From an uncultured Faecalibacterium sp. (lineage in GTDB: Bacteria > Bacillota > Clostridia > Oscillospirales > Ruminococcaceae), in NCBI GenBank assembly GCA_934503275.1, contig CAKSVD010000009.1:1-64000 (forward strand): a stretch of DNA of 64,000 bases, read 5' to 3'. Each line of letters begins with the position of its first letter. The stretch's first letter is position 1. A program made the position numbers and the translations under genes. The notes below the pieces were generated by a model, which was not told the origin of the DNA, searched no databases, and saw only the letters and a list, made by a program, of their open reading frames with translations. Shown one piece after another: positions 59,385 through 64,000 of this stretch.

Positions 59385-59990
59385 ATGGCAAAATTGTATT
59401 TCCGCTACGGTGCCATGAACAGCGGCAAGAGCACGGCGCTGATGCAGGTGGCACACAACTACGAAGAGCAGGGCATGAAGGTGCTCATTTTAAAGCCGCA
59501 GGTGGATACCAAGGGCGGCGGGGAACTGGTGAGCCGTCTGGGCGTACGCCGCAAGGCAGACCTGCTGATCCCGCCGGAGTTGGACGTGTTCGAAGCCGTA
59601 CAGGCGGCAAATGCCGCCTCCGGGCCGCTGGCCTGTGTGCTGTGCGACGAGAGCCAGTTCTTTACCCCGGAGCAGGCCGAGCAGCTGTTCATGATCACGG
59701 TAGATCTGAACATCCCGGTGATCTGCTACGGTCTGCGGGCAGATTTTTCCCTCAAGGGCTTCCCGGGCTCTACCCGTCTGCTGGAACTGGCGCACACCAT
59801 CGAGGAGATGAAGACCATCTGCACCTGCGGGCGCAAGGCCATCTGCAACTGCCGCAAGGTGAACGGACAGTTCGTCTTTGAGGGCGAGCAGGTAGCCATC
59901 GACCTTGAAAACGATGTGCAGTACGTCAGTATGTGCCCACAGTGCTACTTCAAGGCACGGCGGGCGTTCTACGCTGCAAGGAAAAACTGA
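59385..59990 (+). CDS. tdk: Thymidine kinase
   Basis: 201 residues, type II (small) thymidine kinase for pyrimidine salvage. P-loop YGAMNSGKSTALMQ, catalytic Glu in CDESQFFTPEQ, substrate lasso region, and zinc ligands CTCGRKAICNC and CPQC. In one operon with rex; the strong terminator 40 bp on closes it. Confidence 0.96.
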   Translation: MAKLYFRYGAMNSGKSTALMQVAHNYEEQGMKVLILKPQVDTKGGGELVSRLGVRRKADLLIPPELDVFEAVQAANAASGPLACVLCDESQFFTPEQAEQLFMITVDLNIPVICYGLRADFSLKGFPGSTRLLELAHTIEEMKTICTCGRKAICNCRKVNGQFVFEGEQVAIDLENDVQYVSMCPQCYFKARRAFYAARKN

Positions 59991-60011
59991 GATACTTTTA
60001 TAATTGTATAC

Positions 60012-60049
60012 AAGCCGCTGCACCGTGCCGGGTGCAGCGGCTTTTTTGC
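60012..60049 (+). terminator. Terminator of rex-tdk
   Basis: Arms AAGCCGCTGCAC (60012-60023) and GTGCAGCGGCTT (60032-60043), followed by TTTT. A perfect TTGTATACAA palindrome (60004-60013) abuts it. Confidence 0.9.
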
Positions 60050-60596
60050 GTGATTTGCGGAAGAGTTACCCCCTCAGTCTCGCTACGCTCGCCAGAGTCT
60101 CCGACAGGCTGTATACAGACTGATATATCAATTTGTTGTATTTCACGGCAGGGACTGATATATCAACCGGGCGAAATACGCACGTTTTTTGCGCTATTGA
60201 TATATCAGTTCCGACAGGGCGTTTGTCTGCCGAAGGGGAGAGCGGGCAAAAGAAGAGGGAAACGGGTAGCAGCTGCAAAGCATAAAATTTTACAGACAGA
60301 ACGGTAAATGTAACAGGAATTATTGAAATTTCCGATGCTATGTCCCTGTTGCATCCCAGATTTTTATGCAAGTCATTGAAGTATACAAGTTGCACAGTTT
60401 TTCAGCGCAAGTTTATTCATTTCGGCAAGGACGTCGAATTGCACGCGAAAACAAGGGCAATATTTGTACGTTTTTATCCTGTATCACTGTAAAAACCATC
60501 TTTCTTTTTTCGGTAGCTTTTGTTATCATAATTGTATACAAGGGGGTATGTGCAGATCCCCAACATGAAGATGTTTTCTATTAGGAGGAGAACAAA
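60050..60596 (+). promoter_or_regulatory. Long regulatory region upstream of the sugar-binding protein gene
   Basis: No gene seen. It holds three copies of ACTGATATATCAA, two direct (about 60119 and 60154) and one inverted (60198-60210), each around the palindrome TGATATATCA. It also holds TGTATACA-type palindromes at 60109-60118, a partial one at 60381-60387, and a perfect TTGTATACAA at 60532-60541 just after a weak CATAAT. A REP-like stretch (60068-60100, CCCCTCAGTCTCGCTACGCT) is present. The many symmetrical sites and weak core promoter suggest tight control. Confidence 0.6.
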
Positions 60597-61988
60597 ATGA
60601 GCAAGGCAATTTCTCGTCGTAATTTCCTGATGGCTACCGGCGCTGTCGGTGCTGCAGGTCTGCTGGCTGCTTGTGGCAGCAAGCCCGCTGCTTCTTCCAC
60701 CGCTTCTTCCGCTGCTTCTCAGGCCCCCGCTGCTTCCGCAGACGAGAGCCTGGCCCTGTCTGACGGCCCCGTCAACCTGAGCATCAGCTGGTGGGGCGGC
60801 GACAGCCGTCACGCTGCTTACCAGAGCGCTCTGGAGGCTTTCCAGACCGAGCACTCCAACATTACCGTGGAGCCCACCTTCGCCGCATGGTCCGGCTGGG
60901 AAGAGAAGATGGCTGCTGCCTTCATCGCTGGCAACGCTCAGGATGTCTGCCAGGTGAACTGGAACTGGCTGTATAACTACTCTGCTGACGGCAGCAAGTT
61001 CGTGGATCTGAACACCGCTTCCAAGTTCATCGACCTGACCCAGTGGGATGCCGCTGCTATGGACGCTTGCTATGTGGCCAACAGCCAGCAGTGCGTGCCC
61101 GTCTCCATGACCGGCCGTATCTTCTACTGGAACATGACCACCTTTAACAAGGCTGGCATCACCGAGGTTCCCAAGTCTCTGGACGATCTGATGGCTGCCG
61201 GTAAGGCTTTCCAGGAGAAGCTGGGCGACGATTACTACCCCATGCACCTGGGCGCATACGACCGTATGATCCTGATGGTGTTCTACCTCGAGTCCAAGTA
61301 CGGCAAGGACTGGGCAGATCCCGTCACCTCCACCCTGAACTACACCGAGGACGAGATCGCTGAGGGTCTGGCCTTCATCAAGAGCCTGGTGGACAACCAC
61401 GTCATGATGAACCTGAAGACCTACTACTCTGCAAACTCCGATACCGCTACCCACCAGTCCAACGAGTGGATCACCGGTAAGATCGCAGGCATCTTCGAGT
61501 GGGATTCCGCTGCAAGCAAGTACTCCTCCGCTCTGGATGACAGCAACAAGGACGGCTTCACCGTCGGCGAGGAGATCAAGTTCGGCGACAACAACGGCGG
61601 CTTCTCCAAGGTGTCCATGGGTCTGGCTATCACCAAGACCTGCAAGAACGTTGCCGAGGCTGCTACCCTGATCAACTTCCTGCTGAACGAGGAAAAGGGC
61701 GCTTCCATCATGGGCTCCGAGTGCGGCATCCCCGCTTCCAAGGCTGGCCTGAAGTTCGCTCAGGACGCCGGCGCTGTCAAGAGCCTGGTTGCTGAGGCTA
61801 ACGCCAAGGTCATGGCCTTCACCACCAACAAGCTGGATCCCCTGTTCGAGAACAACGACCTGAAGGCTTCCGGCACTGGCATCTATCAGGAAGTGTTCGA
61901 CAACATCGACTACGGCGATCAGACCCCTGAAGAGGCTGTCGAGACCCTGCTGGACGGCATGGAGTCTGTTGGCTACACCATCGGCTAA
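60597..61988 (+). CDS. Sugar ABC transporter substrate-binding lipoprotein
   Basis: 463 residues, family 1 extracellular solute-binding protein for an oligosaccharide or sugar. The signal has both a twin-arginine-like SRRNFLM and a lipobox LLAAC (Cys near 26), so it could leave by the Tat route. A Ser/Ala linker follows, then the two-lobed domain beginning VNLSISWWGGDSRHAAY. Codons are biased to GCT, TCT and TCC, typical of a very abundant protein. AGGAGGAGAACAAA upstream is a near-perfect ribosome site. Two permeases follow; an attenuator between explains higher expression of this subunit. Confidence 0.93.
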   Translation: MSKAISRRNFLMATGAVGAAGLLAACGSKPAASSTASSAASQAPAASADESLALSDGPVNLSISWWGGDSRHAAYQSALEAFQTEHSNITVEPTFAAWSGWEEKMAAAFIAGNAQDVCQVNWNWLYNYSADGSKFVDLNTASKFIDLTQWDAAAMDACYVANSQQCVPVSMTGRIFYWNMTTFNKAGITEVPKSLDDLMAAGKAFQEKLGDDYYPMHLGAYDRMILMVFYLESKYGKDWADPVTSTLNYTEDEIAEGLAFIKSLVDNHVMMNLKTYYSANSDTATHQSNEWITGKIAGIFEWDSAASKYSSALDDSNKDGFTVGEEIKFGDNNGGFSKVSMGLAITKTCKNVAEAATLINFLLNEEKGASIMGSECGIPASKAGLKFAQDAGAVKSLVAEANAKVMAFTTNKLDPLFENNDLKASGTGIYQEVFDNIDYGDQTPEEAVETLLDGMESVGYTIG

Positions 61989-62042
61989 GCTTACCTCTTT
62001 CTGACAGCGGTCAGAACCGGATATTCCGTATCTGAAATAAAT

Positions 62043-62082
62043 AAGGGCATCTGCCGCCCGTACGACAGGTGCCCTTGTTTTG
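62043..62082 (+). terminator. Attenuator between the binding protein and permease genes
   Basis: Arms AAGGGCATCTG (62043-62053) and CAGGTGCCCTT (62066-62076), followed by GTTTTG. The short T run suggests partial readthrough. Confidence 0.75.
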
Positions 62083-62175
62083 TCGGAGAATGGTTATCAA
62101 ACCTTGAAGGAATTATTGCCGGTCTGTGACCTGCTGCACTGTCTGCTTCAAAATCCTGTAAAAGGAGGACTTCGG

Positions 62176-63105
62176 ATGAAAAAAAGTAATGCGCTCGCCG
62201 GCGCACGAACTCCGTTCCAGAAATGGGTCGATAAGTATCAGGGCCTGTTTTATCTGATCCCTTGGATCATCGGCTTTCTCGTCTTTAAGGCGTTCCCCTT
62301 CGGTCAGTCGCTGTACTACAGCTTTACCGATATGAACTTCTTCAAGGACGGAACCAGCTTTGTTGGTCTGGCCAACTACATCACCGCATTCCACACCAAA
62401 AAGATCACCAAGGCGCTGATCATTACCTTCAAGTACGCCTTTATCACCGTGCCCCTGAAGCTGATCTTCGCACTGTTCATCGCCTACATCCTGAACTTCA
62501 AGATCGCCTGCGTCAACCTGTTCCGCACCGTGTACTACATCCCCTCCATTCTGGGCGGCTCTGTGGCTATCGCCGTGCTGTGGAAGGCTGTGTTCAGCGT
62601 GGACGGTCTGCTGAACACCGTGGTCCGCGCTGTCACCTTTGGTGCGGTGCAGGGTCCCGAGTGGCTGAGTGACCCCCACTACGCGCTGTGGATCATCTGC
62701 TTCCTGCGTATATGGCAGTTCGGCTCCGCCATGGTGCTGTTCCTTGCTGCACTGAAGGGCGTGCCCGCAGACCTGTACGAGGCTGCTACCATCGACGGTG
62801 CCGGCAAGTGGCGTCAGTTCTTCTCCATCACCGTTCCGATGATCACCCCCATCATCTTCTACAACCTGGTCACTCAGATCTGCCAGGCTTTCCAGGAGTT
62901 CAACGGCCCCTACATCATCACCAACGGTGGTCCCCGTGGCTCCACTACCCTGATCTCCCTGCTGGTTTACAACTACGCATTCAAGTCCTACGACATGGGC
63001 ATGGCCTCTGCTCTGGCATGGATCATGTTCATCATCGTCTGCATCCTGACGATCATTGCGTTCACCAGCCAGAAGAAGTGGGTCTACTACTCGGATGAAA
63101 GGTAA
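62176..63105 (+). CDS. Sugar ABC transporter permease (MalF/UgpA type)
   Basis: 309 residues from the ATG at 62176 (AAAAGGAGGACTTCGG upstream). Six membrane helices. The ATPase-docking EAA loop is LYEAATIDGAGKWRQFFSI (about 199-217), with the conserved Gly. FNGPYIITNGGPRGST is typical of this permease class. Partner to the next gene. Confidence 0.94.
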   Translation: MKKSNALAGARTPFQKWVDKYQGLFYLIPWIIGFLVFKAFPFGQSLYYSFTDMNFFKDGTSFVGLANYITAFHTKKITKALIITFKYAFITVPLKLIFALFIAYILNFKIACVNLFRTVYYIPSILGGSVAIAVLWKAVFSVDGLLNTVVRAVTFGAVQGPEWLSDPHYALWIICFLRIWQFGSAMVLFLAALKGVPADLYEAATIDGAGKWRQFFSITVPMITPIIFYNLVTQICQAFQEFNGPYIITNGGPRGSTTLISLLVYNYAFKSYDMGMASALAWIMFIIVCILTIIAFTSQKKWVYYSDER

Positions 63106-63115
63106 GGTGACCAAT

Positions 63116-63973
63116 ATGGGAATGAAAGCATCGAATAAGATCGCAACCTTCTTTAAGTACTTCGTGCTGATCCTGGTTGGTATCATCATGATCTATCCTC
63201 TGCTGTGGATGATCAGCGCTACCTTCAAGGATAACAGCGAGATCTTTGCAGGCATCAGCCTGTGGATCAAAAAGCCCACGCTGGATGGCTACCGCAACGC
63301 TCTGAACAACTTCGGCGGCTCCATCAACATCCTGCAGGCCATGCTCAACACCTATAGCTACGTCATCCCCAAGGTGATCTGCACTGTGGTGTCTGCCTGC
63401 ATCGCCGCTTACGGCTTTGGCCGTTTCGACTTCCCCGGCCGCAAGCTGCTGTTCAACATCATGCTGGCCACCCTGTTCCTGCCGCAGGTCGTGCTGAACG
63501 TGCCGCAGTACCTGCTGTACAACAAGTTCGGCTGGGTGGACAGCCCCTTCTATCTGGCCATCTGGGTGCACTGCGCATTTGCTACCGAGACCTACTTCGT
63601 GTATCAGCTGGTGCAGTTCATGCGCAACGTCCCGCGTGATCTGGACGAGGCTGCCGCCATTGACGGCTGCTCCTCCTTCCAGACCCTGTACAAGGTCATT
63701 GTGCCCATGCTGGGCCCCGCTCTGGTGTCCTGCGCACTGTTCCAGTTCATGTGGAGCTGCAACGACTTTATGGGCCCGCTGCTTTACGTCAGCACCCCCG
63801 GCAAGTACCCCATGTCCCTGTTCGTCAAGCTGTCTATGGACGGTGATACCGGCTTTGCTTGGAACAAGATCCTTGCGCTGTCCCTCATCTCCATCCTGCC
63901 GCAGCTGATCGTATTCTTCTGTGCACAGGATCAGTTCGTTGAAGGTATCTCCGCAGGTGCCGTCAAGGGCTAA
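63116..63973 (+). CDS. Sugar ABC transporter permease (MalG/UgpE type)
   Basis: 285 residues from the ATG at 63116, eleven bases after the previous stop, with AAGGTGACCAAT upstream; ATG at 63122 is also possible. Six membrane helices, EAA loop LDEAAAIDGCSSFQTLYKVI, and the C-terminal EGISAGAVKG that ends this family. No ATPase gene follows within the window; a shared MsmK-like ATPase elsewhere is likely. Confidence 0.94.
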   Translation: MGMKASNKIATFFKYFVLILVGIIMIYPLLWMISATFKDNSEIFAGISLWIKKPTLDGYRNALNNFGGSINILQAMLNTYSYVIPKVICTVVSACIAAYGFGRFDFPGRKLLFNIMLATLFLPQVVLNVPQYLLYNKFGWVDSPFYLAIWVHCAFATETYFVYQLVQFMRNVPRDLDEAAAIDGCSSFQTLYKVIVPMLGPALVSCALFQFMWSCNDFMGPLLYVSTPGKYPMSLFVKLSMDGDTGFAWNKILALSLISILPQLIVFFCAQDQFVEGISAGAVKG

Positions 63974-64000
63974 TGCGCCATAAGAACATTTGACCAAGAC

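Noticed and set aside
60061..60290. CRISPR-like or direct-repeat array
   Set aside because: Only three 13-bp units, one inverted, with unequal spacing; not an array.

Overview
The window reads as a chromosomal segment of a high-GC Gram-positive gut anaerobe, most like Faecalibacterium or a close relative in the Oscillospiraceae/Ruminococcaceae. This is inference from content: a Firmicutes-type division and cell-wall cluster with a PASTA-domain transpeptidase, FabK-type fatty-acid synthesis, Rex, a TepA-FtsK neighbourhood, a DUF5685/J-domain operon and Ser/Ala-rich lipoprotein linkers. No rRNA, tRNA, CRISPR array, prophage or transposase gene was found.

Layout. 1-12 kb is accessory metabolism: a KDPG aldolase running off the left edge, a HAD phosphatase and a PAP2 phosphatase fired from an overlapping divergent promoter, a GntR regulator, a TetR regulator with its probable target membrane protein, a small lipoprotein, a J-domain/DUF5685/zinc-ribbon operon, a GH2 enzyme and a flavoprotein. 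12.2-26.2 kb holds rsmD and then the dcw cluster: mraZ, rsmH, ftsL, PASTA transpeptidase, murF, a degenerate MraY-like gene, ftsW, murG, divIB and murE. murC, murD, ftsA, ftsZ and a catalytically normal mraY are not in it. 26.4-34.9 kb is one fatty-acid synthesis operon: acpP, accD, accA, fabH, fabK, a second FabK-like gene, fabD, fabG, fabF, fabZ. accB and accC are absent.

34.9-35.25 kb holds what looks like an unannotated type I toxin-antitoxin locus: a 26-codon ORF with a near-consensus promoter, a ribosome site folded into a hairpin, and a fully consensus convergent antisense promoter inside its terminator. Then come purC, a GH1 phospho-glycosidase, a phosphodiesterase, a MarR-controlled heterodimeric ABC exporter, an AT-rich nuclease-fold orphan, a second GH2, serC-serA, a BlaI-like regulator, citrate synthase with a winged-helix partner, a secreted metallo-beta-lactamase-fold lipoprotein, a YgiQ radical SAM protein, ftsK, tepA, rex, tdk, and a carbohydrate ABC importer (binding protein plus two permeases, no ATPase).

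The main unexplained structure is a family of at least six intergenic elements of about 95-210 bp (near 3.6, 6.2, 6.4, 44.2, 48.9 and 51.5 kb). They share conserved flanks but carry two hairpins whose arms differ from copy to copy while staying complementary; the first hairpin keeps a CGCA tetraloop in the four simple copies. This covariation argues for selection on structure. Other points of interest are the MraY-like pseudoenzyme and a GH2 that lacks its acid/base motif.

Regulatory reading is unusually clear here. Many promoters have 16-18 bp spacing, and paired operator-like repeats link the TetR gene to its neighbour and the MarR gene to the ABC exporter. mraZ has the expected 10-bp direct repeats upstream.
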